A DNA stretch of 64,000 nucleotides, taken from the NCBI GenBank assembly GCA_002435985.1, contig DIXD01000024.1, positions 1-64,000 on the forward strand, given 5' to 3'. The notes below the pieces were generated by a model. That model was not told the origin of the DNA, ran no database searches, and worked only from the letters and a program-made list of their open reading frames with translations. Position numbers and translations under genes: made by a program. The DNA is from Spirochaetaceae bacterium UBA6089 (lineage in GTDB: Bacteria; Spirochaetota; Spirochaetia; Treponematales; Rectinemataceae). Every line of letters starts with the position of its first letter. Positions within the stretch are counted from its first letter, which is position 1. This document shows positions 1 through 9,219 of this stretch, piece after piece.

Positions 1-858
1 AAGGCGAAGAGGGGTATCCTCGCTGGCTATGCGAAGTATGCGGTCGCCTTCATATCGGCGGGCCTCGGGTCCATGGTGATGGGGCTCCTCAACGGTTCCT
101 TCTTCGCGAACGATACGCTGCTTATCCCTCTGGAGCGCGTGCTGACGGGATTCTTCTTGGGAACGCCGAAAGATCGTTTTATCCAAATCATGCCTCAGGA
201 CAACATCTTGTCGATGTTCTACTTTTTCGGCTTTACCCTAGCTGTCGGGGTGATCATCAACAGTGCAGGGCTCATCGTCAACGTGATCAACCTTATTCGG
301 CGGAAGGAGTACGGCGAAGCCTTTTTCTCGAAGACGGGGCTGGCTGGTTCGCTTTTCTTTTGGTGGGCCATAGGAATGGTGCTGAGGCTGATCCTTGGGG
401 GCAGGCTCGGCCCGATCGATGTAGTGGGGTTGGGACTTCCGCTGTTGGCCCTATTTTTCGCCGAACCTTTGAAAGCGGTGGTGGACCGCGCGCAGGGGAA
501 GGAGCAGGGGGAACAGCTCTCTCTCTCGAGTGCTCTCATCGGTGGAGCCGTCGAGCTGTTGGAGAGTATTATCTCCTTTGTCTCCAATAGCCTCAGTTTC
601 CTGCGTGTCGGAGCTTTTGCCGTCGCGCATGGGGTTTTGTCGTTTGTGATCTTCACCATAGGAGACTTGGTGCAGGGAAGCTCGGCCGCGGGGGTGGCAT
701 TCGAAATTATTGTGTATCTGATCGGCAACGCGGTCATCATAGGGCTCGAGGGGCTCATTGTGACCATTCAGGTCATACGGCTTCAATACTATGAGTTTTT
801 CTCGAAGTTCTTTACCCGGACGGGGAAGGAGTTCAAGCCGGTTCGCTTTGTAGAGTGA
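1..858 (+). CDS. atpI: V-type ATPase subunit I (a-subunit), 3' part
   Basis: The frame is open from base 1, so the 5' end lies outside the window; 285 C-terminal residues are visible. This is the membrane stator subunit that forms the ion half-channels beside the K ring. The visible part is strongly hydrophobic with several membrane segments. It contains the motif SFLRVGAFAVAH, the bacterial form of the conserved SYLRLWALSLAH helix whose arginine (visible codon 202) pairs with the K-ring glutamate. The acidic patch EQGEQLSLSS just before it is also typical. It is followed 54 bases later by the K subunit in the same operon. The family assignment is firm; the full length and cytoplasmic half cannot be judged. 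Confidence 0.95.
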   Translation, partial: KAKRGILAGYAKYAVAFISAGLGSMVMGLLNGSFFANDTLLIPLERVLTGFFLGTPKDRFIQIMPQDNILSMFYFFGFTLAVGVIINSAGLIVNVINLIRRKEYGEAFFSKTGLAGSLFFWWAIGMVLRLILGGRLGPIDVVGLGLPLLALFFAEPLKAVVDRAQGKEQGEQLSLSSALIGGAVELLESIISFVSNSLSFLRVGAFAVAHGVLSFVIFTIGDLVQGSSAAGVAFEIIVYLIGNAVIIGLEGLIVTIQVIRLQYYEFFSKFFTRTGKEFKPVRFVE

Positions 859-912
859 ATGAGATGATGTGGTGAATATTGGTTAGGTCATTGTACATAA
901 AGGAGATATGAA

Positions 913-1218
913 ATGAAAAGGAAATTGCTGGTCGGTATTCTGGCATTCGCATCTTCGGCGGCGGCGTTCGCTCAGAGCACAGACGCCGCCACGGCGGTCG
1001 CTGCGACGGGGCAGACGATAAAGTATTTGGCTGCAGCGATCGCCGTCGGCACGGCAGCGATCGGCGGAAGCTTCGCCGTCGCAAAAATCGGTGCAGCAGC
1101 CGTCGGTGCAATGGCGGAAAAGCCCGAGCTGTCGGGCAAGGCACTTCCCTATGTAGGCCTTGCGGAAGGTATTTGCCTGTGGGGTTTTTTGGTCGCCGTG
1201 CTCATCCTGTTTCTGTGA
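913..1218 (+). CDS. atpK: V-type ATPase subunit K (rotor proteolipid)
   Basis: A 101-residue hydrophobic protein with an N-terminal signal-like helix (about 1-21, ending AAAFAQ) followed by one proteolipid hairpin (about 34-101). The ion-binding carboxylate is Glu85 in GLAEGICLWG. A single-hairpin size is the small bacterial form, half the usual 16-kDa V-type proteolipid. The residue after the glutamate is Gly, not the Ser/Thr seen in well-known sodium-binding rings, and no obvious Gln partner is placed in helix 1, so proton coupling is the likelier inference, weakly held. The start is the ATG after AAAGGAGAT. It lies between I and F, as in other bacterial V-ATPase operons with this order. 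Confidence 0.93.
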   Translation: MKRKLLVGILAFASSAAAFAQSTDAATAVAATGQTIKYLAAAIAVGTAAIGGSFAVAKIGAAAVGAMAEKPELSGKALPYVGLAEGICLWGFLVAVLILFL

Positions 1219-1266
1219 GAAAAGGGTGGCGGCGGGTAAGCCCCGCCTTTTGCCCGAGGGGTTGTT

Positions 1267-1614
1267 GTGGCAGAGATTTTTGCATTGGCTGAAGAAGAAA
1301 TTCTCATTGGATTCGGAATGATCGGCATAAAGGGTAAATCCGTGACAGGCCGAGAGGATGCCATCGCCACGTTTCAGGGCATCGTGCGGGATAAAACCTG
1401 TATGGTCGACGGCAGAAGCATAGACCTCTCCGACTGTAAGATGCTCATCCTGAGCGAAGACGTCTCGGATATGATCGGGGACGAACTAGCCAAATGGCAG
1501 TTGAACGGCGCCTTCCCGCTTATCGTCGAAGTTCCGCCGCTGTCGGGCACATCGAAGCAGTACACGCGCCTCATCGACGCGGTGCGTCAGGCAATCGGCA
1601 TCAAAATTCAATAG
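1267..1614 (+). CDS. atpF: V-type ATPase subunit F
   Basis: A 115-residue protein with a GTG start; a GAGGGG Shine-Dalgarno lies just upstream, and no ATG fits better. The family pattern is visible: an N-terminal IGFGMIGIKG strand-turn, a central LILSEDVSDMI segment, and the C-terminal FPLIVEVPPL followed by an amphipathic helix. Subunit F sits on the central stalk with subunit D and couples A3B3 rotation to the ring. Its length matches the usual 100-115 residues. It lies 48 bases after atpK and 26 before atpE, in line with one transcript. Confidence 0.9.
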   Translation: MAEIFALAEEEILIGFGMIGIKGKSVTGREDAIATFQGIVRDKTCMVDGRSIDLSDCKMLILSEDVSDMIGDELAKWQLNGAFPLIVEVPPLSGTSKQYTRLIDAVRQAIGIKIQ

Positions 1615-1640
1615 GGAACGCTGCATAAGAAGGAAAGAGC

Positions 1641-2240
1641 ATGGAAGAGATCAGAGGCATAGAGGCACTGGCACAGGAGATTCTGGACGATGCGCGAAAG
1701 CGTGCCGATCGGATCCTTCGCAAGGCCGAGGAAGATGCCAGGGTAGTGGAGGCGCAGGCCGATCAGAAGATACAGCAAGCCTTGGAAGCCCTCGAGCGCG
1801 AATATCAGACTAAGCGAGAGGCAGCTGCACGAGCGATGCGTGCGCATCTTCCGCTCGAACAACAGAGGCTCGATATCGAGTATCGAGATGCAGCGCTGCG
1901 CAAAGCCTTGCAGGATGCGCTCGCCGCAGTGGATCCCCGCCTTTTCGGGGCGTGGTGTGTGCGACGTCTTAGACGGGCGGCCGAACTGGTTCGGAGTTCC
2001 GTGGCGAACGTGATGGTGTGTGGGCTCGACGCCTCAACCGAGCAAGATCTCAGGGCGCTGTTCACCGATAGCCCCTCGGTTTCGGTCGAAGTGTCCACCT
2101 CGATGAAATCTCGCGGCCTCTCGGTGAAGCCTTCGGATGACAGCTACCATATTTCGATCACTCAAGACGAGCTCGTGGCATGGCTGCTCGATGAGAAGCG
2201 AGGAGAGCTTGGAGCCGCATTGTTTGGGAGTACCCAATGA
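1641..2240 (+). CDS. atpE: V-type ATPase subunit E (peripheral stalk)
   Basis: A 199-residue protein. The first 90 residues are charged and helical with heptad-like Ala/Lys/Glu spacing ([20 protein letters not shown]), the coiled-coil foot of a peripheral stalk; the C-terminal half is a globular alpha/beta head. No membrane segment is present. A start at 1641 has AGGAAAG upstream. The stop overlaps the start of atpA (ATGA). I see no separate small G/H stalk partner or C (d-type) subunit in this part of the operon; these may lie upstream of the window or be too divergent to see. Confidence 0.88.
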   Translation: MEEIRGIEALAQEILDDARKRADRILRKAEEDARVVEAQADQKIQQALEALEREYQTKREAAARAMRAHLPLEQQRLDIEYRDAALRKALQDALAAVDPRLFGAWCVRRLRRAAELVRSSVANVMVCGLDASTEQDLRALFTDSPSVSVEVSTSMKSRGLSVKPSDDSYHISITQDELVAWLLDEKRGELGAALFGSTQ

Positions 2241-4003
2241 GCACAGGATCGATCATCAGAATTTCAGGCCCTGTGGTCTATGCCAAGGGCCTTGCGGGTG
2301 CTGGCCTCTACGATGTCGTCAAGGTCGGCGCGGCAGGCCTCATCGGCGAAATCATAAAACTCAAAGGGGACCTGGCCACCATTCAAATCTACGAGGACAA
2401 CACGTTGATGCGCGTGGGCGAGCCGGTGGAGTGCCTGCATAGGCCGCTGTCGGTTGCACTGGGGCCCGGGCTGATCGGCTCGATCTACGATGGTATCCAG
2501 AGGCCACTGCCTGTACTGAAGGGCCTTTCGGGGGCGTTTCTGAAGCCGGGGCTTGCCGGCGAGCCCCTCGACAGCCGAAAAAAGTGGCACTTTGTACCTT
2601 CGATCAACAAGGGGGATCCAATCGCTCCCGGTACCGTCTTCGGCACTATTCAAGAGACAGATTCGATCCAGCACCGTCTGATCTTCGACGCCTCGGTGCC
2701 GGCAAGTACGGCAGCCTATGTCGCGCCGGAAGGCGACTATACCCTCTCTGCCACGCTCGTCGGTGCTAGCGACGGCAGAAACTACACCGCCGTGTCCTAT
2801 TGGCCGGTCCGAACGCCGCGCAAATTCAAGGAAAAACAGGTGACGCGCGAGCCGCTTGTGACGGGTCTGCGGGTCATCGATGTGCTCTTTCCCATTGCAA
2901 AGGGAGGCAGCGCAGCCGTGCCCGGCGGGTTCGGCACGGGCAAGACGATGACCCAGCACGCCATCGCCAAGTGGTGCGACGCCGACATCATCGTCTACAT
3001 CGGCTGCGGCGAGCGCGGCAACGAGATGACCGAGGTGCTCACCGAGTTTCCGACCCTGATCGACCCCCGTACAGGCCGTTCGCTCATGGAGCGCACGATC
3101 CTCATCGCAAATACATCGAATATGCCGGTCGCCGCGCGCGAGGTCTCGATATACACGGGCATTACGATCGCCGAATATTACCGCGACATGGGCTACCACG
3201 TGGCGGTCATGGCCGACTCCACCTCGCGCTGGGCCGAGGCCCTCCGGGAACTCTCCGGCCGGCTCGAGGAGATGCCCGCGGAAGAGGGTTTCCCCGCCTA
3301 CTTGCCGACCCGCCTCGCGGAGTTCTACGAGCGGGGAGGCATGGTCACGACCCTCGAAGGCAAAAAGGGCTCCGTCACCATCATCGGTGCAGTCTCGCCG
3401 CCCGGGGGCGATTTTTCAGAGCCTGTAACGCAGCACACGAAGCGCTTTATTCGGTGCTTCTGGGCACTGGACAGGGACCTCGCGAATGCGCGCCACTATC
3501 CGGCGATCTCGTGGAACGATTCCTACAGCGAGTACACCGAGGACCTTATCGCCTACTGGGACGCCATCGACTCCGCCTGGGACAGTCTCCGTTCAAAGAC
3601 CATGGAGATTCTGAAAAAAGAGCGGCGGCTGGCGGACATCGTGAGGCTTATCGGACCGGATGCCCTGCCCGACGAGCAGCGTCTCATCCTCCTCACCGCC
3701 GATATGATCAAGGCCGGTTTTCTTCAGCAGAGCAGTTTCGACAATGTCGACATGTACTGTGCACCGCCAAAACAGACGCTGCTGCTCAGCTGTATTCTTA
3801 CCTTCCATGAGCTCGCCGAACAGGCAATCGAACATGGCTCGCCGCTCATCAAGATTTCGGCCCTTCCCATCCGCGAGAAGATCATTCGATTGAAGAGTTC
3901 GCTCGAGAACGAGAGGGTGCAGGAAGGGCAGGCGGTGATTCAGGAAATCCGGGCTGCATTCGCGCAGCTCGGCACGATGGCACAAGGAGCGGTTTCAGCA
4001 TGA
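2237..4003 (+). CDS. atpA: V-type ATPase catalytic subunit A
   Basis: A 588-residue subunit that hydrolyses or makes ATP at the A/B interface. The Walker A loop is GGFGTGKT (residues 230-237), preceded by the family's long bulge region (about 110-195) that distinguishes A from F1 beta. [14 protein letters not shown] and [23 protein letters not shown] are textbook A-subunit motifs, the latter holding the catalytic region. Length agrees with the family (580-600). The 5' end overlaps atpE and the 3' end overlaps atpB, each by ATGA, so E, A and B are translationally coupled. Confidence 0.98.
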   Translation: MSTGSIIRISGPVVYAKGLAGAGLYDVVKVGAAGLIGEIIKLKGDLATIQIYEDNTLMRVGEPVECLHRPLSVALGPGLIGSIYDGIQRPLPVLKGLSGAFLKPGLAGEPLDSRKKWHFVPSINKGDPIAPGTVFGTIQETDSIQHRLIFDASVPASTAAYVAPEGDYTLSATLVGASDGRNYTAVSYWPVRTPRKFKEKQVTREPLVTGLRVIDVLFPIAKGGSAAVPGGFGTGKTMTQHAIAKWCDADIIVYIGCGERGNEMTEVLTEFPTLIDPRTGRSLMERTILIANTSNMPVAAREVSIYTGITIAEYYRDMGYHVAVMADSTSRWAEALRELSGRLEEMPAEEGFPAYLPTRLAEFYERGGMVTTLEGKKGSVTIIGAVSPPGGDFSEPVTQHTKRFIRCFWALDRDLANARHYPAISWNDSYSEYTEDLIAYWDAIDSAWDSLRSKTMEILKKERRLADIVRLIGPDALPDEQRLILLTADMIKAGFLQQSSFDNVDMYCAPPKQTLLLSCILTFHELAEQAIEHGSPLIKISALPIREKIIRLKSSLENERVQEGQAVIQEIRAAFAQLGTMAQGAVSA

Positions 4004-5397
4004 GAGGTGTGGAATATCATGGCATTTTGCGGGCCGACGGCCCCATCGTCATTGCCGAACGCCGGGAGAATGTCGGTTTCTCCGAGCTTGTGCGCGTCAG
4101 GGATCGCAGCGGCCAGTATCGCCTGGGGAGGATTGTCGACATCTCCGAGCAGGCGGTCGCCGTCCAGCTTTTTTCGGAGAACACGGGCATTTCGATCGAT
4201 GACTCCTGGATCGAGTATCTCGAAAAACCGCTGACATTTAGGGTCGGCGACGGTCTCGTCGGGAGGATATTCAACGGCCTCGGCGAGCCCATCGACGGCT
4301 ATCCTCCTCTCATGTCCTCCGATTTGCGAGACATCAACGGCCGGCCCATCAACCCGAGTGCCCGCGTCTACCCGCGCGACTTCATCCAGACAGGCATATC
4401 CGCCATCGACGGCATGAACACCCTTATCCGCGGCCAGAAACTCCCGATCTTCTCGGGCAACGGCCTGCCGCACAATAGGCTCGCCGCCCAAATCGTGCGC
4501 CAGGCGAAGGTCTTGAGCGGAGAGAGCCAGTTCGCCATCGTGTTCGCCGGCATGGGCATTAAGTACGACGTGGCGCGCTTTTTCATCGATTCCTTCGAAA
4601 ACTCGGGTGTTCTCACCCGTGTCGTCATGTTCCTCTCTCTGGCGGACAGTCCTTCGATCGAGCGTCTCGTGACGCCGCGCACCGCGCTGACCGCAGCCGA
4701 GTATCTGGCGTACGAGAAGAACATGCACGTGCTTGTGGTAATGACCGACATGACGAACTACTGCGAAGCGCTCCGCGAGGTCTCTGCCGCACGCAACGAG
4801 GTCCCTTCGCGAAAGGGCTATCCCGGTTACCTCTATTCGGATCTCGCCTCGCTCTACGAGCGCGCGGGCAAGATCGAAGGCTGCGAGGGCTCCATTACGC
4901 AGCTGCCCATCCTCTCCATGCCGAACGACGACATCTCCCACCCTATCCCAGACCTCACTGGCTACATCACTGAGGGGCAGATCGTTCTGGAGCGAGAACT
5001 GGCGCAGCGCGGCATCTATCCGCCCATTGCGGGTCTGCCCAGCCTTTCGCGCCTCATGAAGGACGGGATCGGCGAAGGTATGACGCGCGAGGACCACAGG
5101 GACCTTGCCGCTCAGCTCTTTTCTGCATATGCGTATGTCAAGACCGTTCGCGATCTGGCTGCGATAATCGGCGAAGAAGAACTTTCCGACAGAGACAAAG
5201 TATTTCTTCATTTTGGTGATCGCTTTGAGCAGGAATTTCTGGCTCAGGGCGAATTCGAAAACCGTAGCATAGCGCAGACGCTCGACCTTGGGTGGAAAAT
5301 GCTCTCGGTCCTCCCCGAATCGGAGCTTGTGCGGATTCCTCCTACGCTCATCGAGAAGTATCTGCCGCATGCCGAAGCGTCTAAGCCGAAGGAGTGA
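4000..5397 (+). CDS. atpB: V-type ATPase regulatory subunit B
   Basis: A 465-residue non-catalytic partner of subunit A. It has the B-type sequence [15 protein letters not shown] where A has a P-loop, then [15 protein letters not shown], and [26 protein letters not shown] is split by only minor changes from other B subunits. Length matches the family (about 460). It follows atpA with a 4-base overlap and precedes atpD by 6 bases. Nothing is unusual in composition or length. Confidence 0.97.
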   Translation: MRGVEYHGILRADGPIVIAERRENVGFSELVRVRDRSGQYRLGRIVDISEQAVAVQLFSENTGISIDDSWIEYLEKPLTFRVGDGLVGRIFNGLGEPIDGYPPLMSSDLRDINGRPINPSARVYPRDFIQTGISAIDGMNTLIRGQKLPIFSGNGLPHNRLAAQIVRQAKVLSGESQFAIVFAGMGIKYDVARFFIDSFENSGVLTRVVMFLSLADSPSIERLVTPRTALTAAEYLAYEKNMHVLVVMTDMTNYCEALREVSAARNEVPSRKGYPGYLYSDLASLYERAGKIEGCEGSITQLPILSMPNDDISHPIPDLTGYITEGQIVLERELAQRGIYPPIAGLPSLSRLMKDGIGEGMTREDHRDLAAQLFSAYAYVKTVRDLAAIIGEEELSDRDKVFLHFGDRFEQEFLAQGEFENRSIAQTLDLGWKMLSVLPESELVRIPPTLIEKYLPHAEASKPKE

Positions 5398-5403
5398 TAT
5401 GGT

Positions 5404-6030
5404 ATGGCTGAGCCAATGCCTGCGCCGACCAAAACGAATCTCATGAAAGAGAAGCGCAATCTCCAGCTGGCCCTGCAGGGATATGACCTCCTCGAAAAGA
5501 AGCGCGAAATCCTCATCATCGAGCTCATGAAGCGCATGGATTCCCTCGAACTACTCGAGCAGGAGATCGCCAAAAAAACAGAGGAAGCCTATGCGGCCCT
5601 GCGCAGAATGCTGCTCTCGGTCGGTCGCGAGCGCGCGCTCACGATCTCCTCTCTGCCTGTGCGCGACATCAGACTCAGCGCTTCTTCCATCAATGTGAGC
5701 GGAATGCATCTGCCGACGCTCGAGGTGCACGCGAGTGCCCCCGTCCTTCACTATTCTTTTATGAATTCATTTGCCGTATGTGACGAAACCGTGATAAAGT
5801 TTACAGAGCTCCTCGATATGCTTTCGACAGCGGCAGGCATGAGGTCCATCGTGTGGCGCCTTGCGCGGGAGGTTCGTAAAACACAGCGGAGAGTGAACGC
5901 GCTGGACAAGATGGTGATTCCCCGTTCGAGAGAGGTCGTGAAATTTATCGACAGCTCGCTCGACGAGCGGGAACGCGAATCGCTGTTTGCAGTCAAGATG
6001 CTGAAACAGCGGTTATCCGAACAGGATTGA
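5404..6030 (+). CDS. atpD: V-type ATPase subunit D (central rotor shaft)
   Basis: A 208-residue protein, nearly all helix. The N-terminal PTKTNLMKEKRNLQLALQGY with its following KKREILIIEL is the diagnostic start of subunit D, and the C-terminal RRVNALDKMVIP segment is the second long helix of the shaft. The ATG at 5404 is preferred over an out-of-frame ATG five bases upstream; AGGAG ends about 10 bases before it. It closes the set of V-ATPase subunits visible here and is followed by a UspA-like gene after two bases. Confidence 0.95.
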   Translation: MAEPMPAPTKTNLMKEKRNLQLALQGYDLLEKKREILIIELMKRMDSLELLEQEIAKKTEEAYAALRRMLLSVGRERALTISSLPVRDIRLSASSINVSGMHLPTLEVHASAPVLHYSFMNSFAVCDETVIKFTELLDMLSTAAGMRSIVWRLAREVRKTQRRVNALDKMVIPRSREVVKFIDSSLDERERESLFAVKMLKQRLSEQD

Positions 6031-6032
6031 CC

Positions 6033-6515
6033 ATGAAAAAGATACTGGAAACCGTCCTGGTGGCGATCAACGGCTCCGATGCCTCTATCGTGGCCTTCAA
6101 ATATGCACTTGCGCTCAAAAAGGCCTTGGGATCGAGAATCGTCGCCTGCTATGTCGTCGATACCGCAACCATCAGGCAGCTGGCGCTGTCCAGGATTTTC
6201 GTGCCTGAAGAGACCGAAGAGTACGAACGCAACCTAGAGAGCTCCGGCCAACGCTATCTGAACTTCTGTTCCGAACTTGCGCACGACAAGCAGCTCACCA
6301 TCGAGACGGTCATCCGCAAGGGATCGGTATCGGGCGAAATCGTAAAGTACTCCATCGAGCTCGGTGCCGACGTGATCATACTCGGTGGTAATCCGGCGGA
6401 CGCGCTGTACCGCGACGCGATCGCCGACGCGAACCGTGAAATCCTGAAAAATGCCCGCTGTCCAGTGCTCTTCGTTAAACCGCCACTCGGCGATGACCTC
6501 TACAAGTCAATCTAA
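6033..6515 (+). CDS. UspA-family protein coupled to the V-ATPase operon
   Basis: A 160-residue universal-stress-type Rossmann protein. The N-terminal strand ETVLVAINGSDASIVAFKYAL and the C-terminal NARCPVLFVKPP fit the family. The ATP-binding loop, normally G-2x-G-9x-G(S/T), is not clear: the segment after IILGG reads NPADALYRDAIADANREI and lacks the terminal Gly-Ser/Thr, so ATP binding is doubtful. A TTG two codons upstream is possible, but the ATG at 6033 gives the better start. It begins three bases after the atpD stop and so is probably cotranscribed. A role in tuning the ATPase is only an inference from position. Confidence 0.82.
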   Translation: MKKILETVLVAINGSDASIVAFKYALALKKALGSRIVACYVVDTATIRQLALSRIFVPEETEEYERNLESSGQRYLNFCSELAHDKQLTIETVIRKGSVSGEIVKYSIELGADVIILGGNPADALYRDAIADANREILKNARCPVLFVKPPLGDDLYKSI

Positions 6516-6566
6516 GATCCCAGCTATGTGGTGGTAGACGCTCACCTGGTCCCCCTGTTGTATTTT

Positions 6567-6594
6567 TTGATTTTGGGATTACACTATATATATG
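6567..6594 (+). promoter_or_regulatory. Possible sigma-70-like promoter for the acyl-CoA synthetase gene
   Basis: TTGATT and TATATG are 16 bases apart in a T-rich stretch, about 29 bases before the start codon. The alternating TA run makes the -10 placement uncertain. Confidence 0.35.
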
Positions 6595-6622
6595 TTTGTT
6601 TTTGTTGGAATAAGAGAAACGC

Positions 6623-8323
6623 ATGATTACGCTTAAAGACTATACCTTGGCTGAAGTGCCCGCATTGAGCGGGGCGCGGTTTGGAATGCGGCCCGCGCTT
6701 TCGATGGTGGGAGGGGCGGTCTATACCTATCGCGATTTTGAACGGATAACCAGGGGAATTGCGACTGCACTGATTGCCGATGGTGTGAGGAAAGGCGATC
6801 GAGTCGCCTTAGTTGCGGAGAATTCTCCCCATTGGGTGATGACCTATTTCGGAATTGTGAGGGCCGGCGCGATTGTGGTGCCGATTCTGACCGAGTTCAC
6901 ACCCACTCAGATATCCAACATTATTGAGCATGCCGAAGCCCGGATCGTGTTCGTCTCCGACAAACTGCGCCCCAAGCTTGAAGCCTTGCCGGACGACATC
7001 GTGGTTCGGGACATACGACAATCCTATGCGCAGTCGGCATCTGCGACAACCTTGCCTGATGTCGCAGCCGACGACCTTGCGATGATCGTCTACACGTCCG
7101 GCACGACGGGGCTTTCCAAGGGCGTCATGCTCACGCACCGCAACATTCTGTCGAACGCGACTGCCTGCAAGAGCATCATCACCCTCCGTAGGACCGATCG
7201 CCTTTTGTCGATACTTCCCCTCGCGCACACCTATGAATTTACGATTGGGCTGGTGATTCCGCTTCTCTCCGGGTCTCATATCCACTACCTCGACAGGCCT
7301 CCTTCGACGACCGTGCTCATCCCCGCGCTGCAGACAGTCCGTCCAACCATCATGCTCTCGGTGCCTCTCGTCATCGAAAAAATCTATCGAAGCAGCATCA
7401 AGCCGACGCTCGATGGCATGAAGCTGTATAAGTATACGCTGTTTCGCCCCCTCATCCTCCTCTTTGCGGGCATAAAGCTCAAGAAGACCTTCGGTGGGCA
7501 TCTTCGGTTTTTCGGTGTGGGTGGAGCTCCCTTGGCCTCCGATGTGGAAGAATTTTTGAAAAAAGCTCATTTCCCCTACGCCATCGGCTATGGGCTCACC
7601 GAGAGTGCTCCTCTTTTGGCAGGCTGTGGTCCGCGCTCCACATTTCTGCGGTCTACCGGGCCTGTGCTCAAGGGAGTCGAGCTCAGGATCGCAGATCCTC
7701 GTCCCGATACCGGCGAAGGCGAGATCCAAGCCCGGGGCCCCAACATTTTTAAAGGCTACTGGCGCGACGAGGCGCATACGCGCGAAGCGTTCACCGAAGA
7801 TGGGTGGTTCCGCACCGGTGACCTCGGCTATCTCGACAACAAAGGCCGACTCTTTATCCGCGGACGCCTGAAGACCATGATCCTCGGCGCCTCGGGCGAA
7901 AACATTTACCCAGAGGAGATCGAGTCCATCATCAACCAGGCGCCCGAAGTCGTCGAGTCGCTCGTCGTGGAAGAGGAAGAAGGCCTTACCGCCCTTGTCT
8001 ACCTAAAAAGCGAAGTGCTCGAGAACCTGGAAGCCCGCTTTAGAGACAGCATCGATGCTGCAGGCGACCTTGGCTCGCGCGTGGGCGAGGCGATCGCGAA
8101 TGCGGAAAAATCGGTGACGGATACTGTCGGCCATGCGGTCGTCGATGCCGAAAAGGCAGTGGAGCAGCTGCTCGAAAACATCCGCAAAGAAGCCAACTCC
8201 AAGCTCGCGTCCTTCTCGCGCATTCAACGCCTAAAGATTCACACCGAGCCTTTCGAGAAGACTCCGACACAGAAGATCAAGCGCTTCCTGTATGGAAAGA
8301 AAAAGGCGGAGGGCACTAGATAG
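6623..8323 (+). CDS. Long-chain acyl-CoA synthetase (AMP-forming)
   Basis: A 566-residue adenylate-forming enzyme that activates a fatty acid with ATP and transfers it to CoA. Motifs in order: AMP/phosphate loop TSGTTGLSKG (158-167), the aromatic/glycine motif GYGLTESAPL, the hinge-region RTGDLGYLDNKG, and near the C terminus PTQKIKRFLYG with the catalytic lysine. Between the hinge and that lysine there is an extra segment of about 65 residues (roughly 465-530), Ala/Glu/Val-rich and helical. This may be a membrane-binding amphipathic insert; it is not part of the core fold. The gene stands alone, with a lipoprotein gene convergent downstream. Chain-length preference cannot be read from sequence. 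Confidence 0.92.
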   Translation: MITLKDYTLAEVPALSGARFGMRPALSMVGGAVYTYRDFERITRGIATALIADGVRKGDRVALVAENSPHWVMTYFGIVRAGAIVVPILTEFTPTQISNIIEHAEARIVFVSDKLRPKLEALPDDIVVRDIRQSYAQSASATTLPDVAADDLAMIVYTSGTTGLSKGVMLTHRNILSNATACKSIITLRRTDRLLSILPLAHTYEFTIGLVIPLLSGSHIHYLDRPPSTTVLIPALQTVRPTIMLSVPLVIEKIYRSSIKPTLDGMKLYKYTLFRPLILLFAGIKLKKTFGGHLRFFGVGGAPLASDVEEFLKKAHFPYAIGYGLTESAPLLAGCGPRSTFLRSTGPVLKGVELRIADPRPDTGEGEIQARGPNIFKGYWRDEAHTREAFTEDGWFRTGDLGYLDNKGRLFIRGRLKTMILGASGENIYPEEIESIINQAPEVVESLVVEEEEGLTALVYLKSEVLENLEARFRDSIDAAGDLGSRVGEAIANAEKSVTDTVGHAVVDAEKAVEQLLENIRKEANSKLASFSRIQRLKIHTEPFEKTPTQKIKRFLYGKKKAEGTR

Positions 8324-8329
8324 GCTCGG

Positions 8330-8397
8330 ATGACGCTGCGCCGGCCCGCCAAAGGATAGCCGACCCTGCCGAAACACAGCCGGCCTCTATCCGTCAT
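8330..8397. terminator. Possible nested stem between convergent genes
   Basis: ATGACG (8330-8335) pairs with CGTCAT (8392-8397), and inside it GGATAG (8354-8359) pairs with CTATCC (8387-8392, sharing one base with the outer arm). No T tract follows. It may help termination between the two convergent genes, but the arms are short. Confidence 0.2.
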
Positions 8398-8429
8398 GCC
8401 CTCCCTGCATCTTTAAGCCAGTCTTTTAT

Positions 8430-8849
8430 TCAGCCCACAGGTGAGAGGGTGCCATGTTCAAGGATGAGCCCGTCGAGCGGACCTTCGCCGTCGAAGACCG
8501 CTCTCAGTTTGTTATCATCGCTCAGGGAAAACGTGACGGAGATGGGATATTCCGTATCATCACCGCCTCCGACCTGATAGTGACCGTTGAAGATATTGCC
8601 GCTCATGGTTCCTTCGCCGTAATAGAAATTATCAAAATTATTCCAACTTAGATCAATTCTATATTCGGTCTCTCCCTCGCCGGGGTCCATCAGCGACAGA
8701 TGGATTGCCGTGATGGTGCTATCGTTGAATTCGGTGTCGGGGAAATCCCACTCTCCCTTGATGTCCTCCCACGAAATAGTCGGAAACAGCTCACACCCTG
8801 CAAGCGCCAGCAGGCTCAACACAATGATGGATACTACAGCTTTTTTCAT
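8430..8849 (-). CDS. Small predicted lipoprotein
   Basis: A 139-residue protein with a clean lipoprotein signal: MKKAVV, a hydrophobic stretch, then the lipobox LALAGC with the lipidated cysteine near residue 19. The start chosen has GGAGG seven bases upstream; an in-frame opening continues 20 codons further but that extension has no signal and no ribosome site. The mature part is acidic, with alternating polar and aromatic residues (YRIDLSWNNF, YYGEGTMSGN, FNGHYQVGGG), which suggests a small beta-barrel or lipocalin-like sheet. No family is recognised. It is the last gene before a convergent intergenic gap. Confidence 0.8.
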   Translation of the reverse strand: MKKAVVSIIVLSLLALAGCELFPTISWEDIKGEWDFPDTEFNDSTITAIHLSLMDPGEGETEYRIDLSWNNFDNFYYGEGTMSGNIFNGHYQVGGGDDTEYPISVTFSLSDDNKLRAVFDGEGPLDGLILEHGTLSPVG

Positions 8850-8916
8850 GTTGCCTCCTTTTCTTCTATAGAAATGCCTATATGCGACCCATCTCGTGCG
8901 AGAGGGCAAATCGAAC

Positions 8917-9189
8917 TCATTCGACGATGATCTTCAGCTCGGGGAATGCGGCTTCGAATGCTTCCTGTGCGCGGCGGACAATGCCTGCCTTGACCACACC
9001 GTTGATCGCCGAACAGGCGGGACACTGCCAGCGAGGCGTCCCTATGGCCAGCCGGACGAGGAGCGTTTTCTGCTGTGCGCTGTACGTCACTTTCTCTACA
9101 AGGCCGAGATCGACGATGGGAAGCTCCGACTGGGGCTCCTTGATTTGGGCGAGCACATTGTCGATTTTCTTCTGCATCTCTAAATCCAT
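8917..9189 (-). CDS. MIP18/DUF59-type protein (iron-sulfur assembly related)
   Basis: A 90-residue protein. ELPIVDLGLVEKVTY matches the DPELP-xx-DLGLV signature of the MIP18/DUF59 family (SufT, PaaD and Mrp N-terminal domains), and TPRWQCPACSAI corresponds to its TxxxCP motif with Cys56; a second Cys59 makes a CPAC pair that is not general to the family. These proteins assist Fe-S cluster assembly or delivery. A GGAGG site precedes the ATG. It is the last gene of a minus-strand cluster led by a small unknown gene and an ArsA-type ATPase, which suggests the two work together, as Mrp-type ATPases and DUF59 domains do when fused. Confidence 0.78.
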   Translation of the reverse strand: MDLEMQKKIDNVLAQIKEPQSELPIVDLGLVEKVTYSAQQKTLLVRLAIGTPRWQCPACSAINGVVKAGIVRRAQEAFEAAFPELKIIVE

Positions 9190-9219
9190 ACTATGCCTCC
9201 TTGCACACGACCGTGTGGT

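Noticed and set aside
2264..3199. Long minus-strand open frame opposite atpA
   Set aside because: Mirror of a strongly conserved V-ATPase gene in GC-rich codons; Arg/Asp/His-rich with no domain or ribosome site.
3940..5370. 476-codon minus-strand open frame opposite atpB
   Set aside because: Same cause; the plus-strand protein is a clear subunit B over the whole length.
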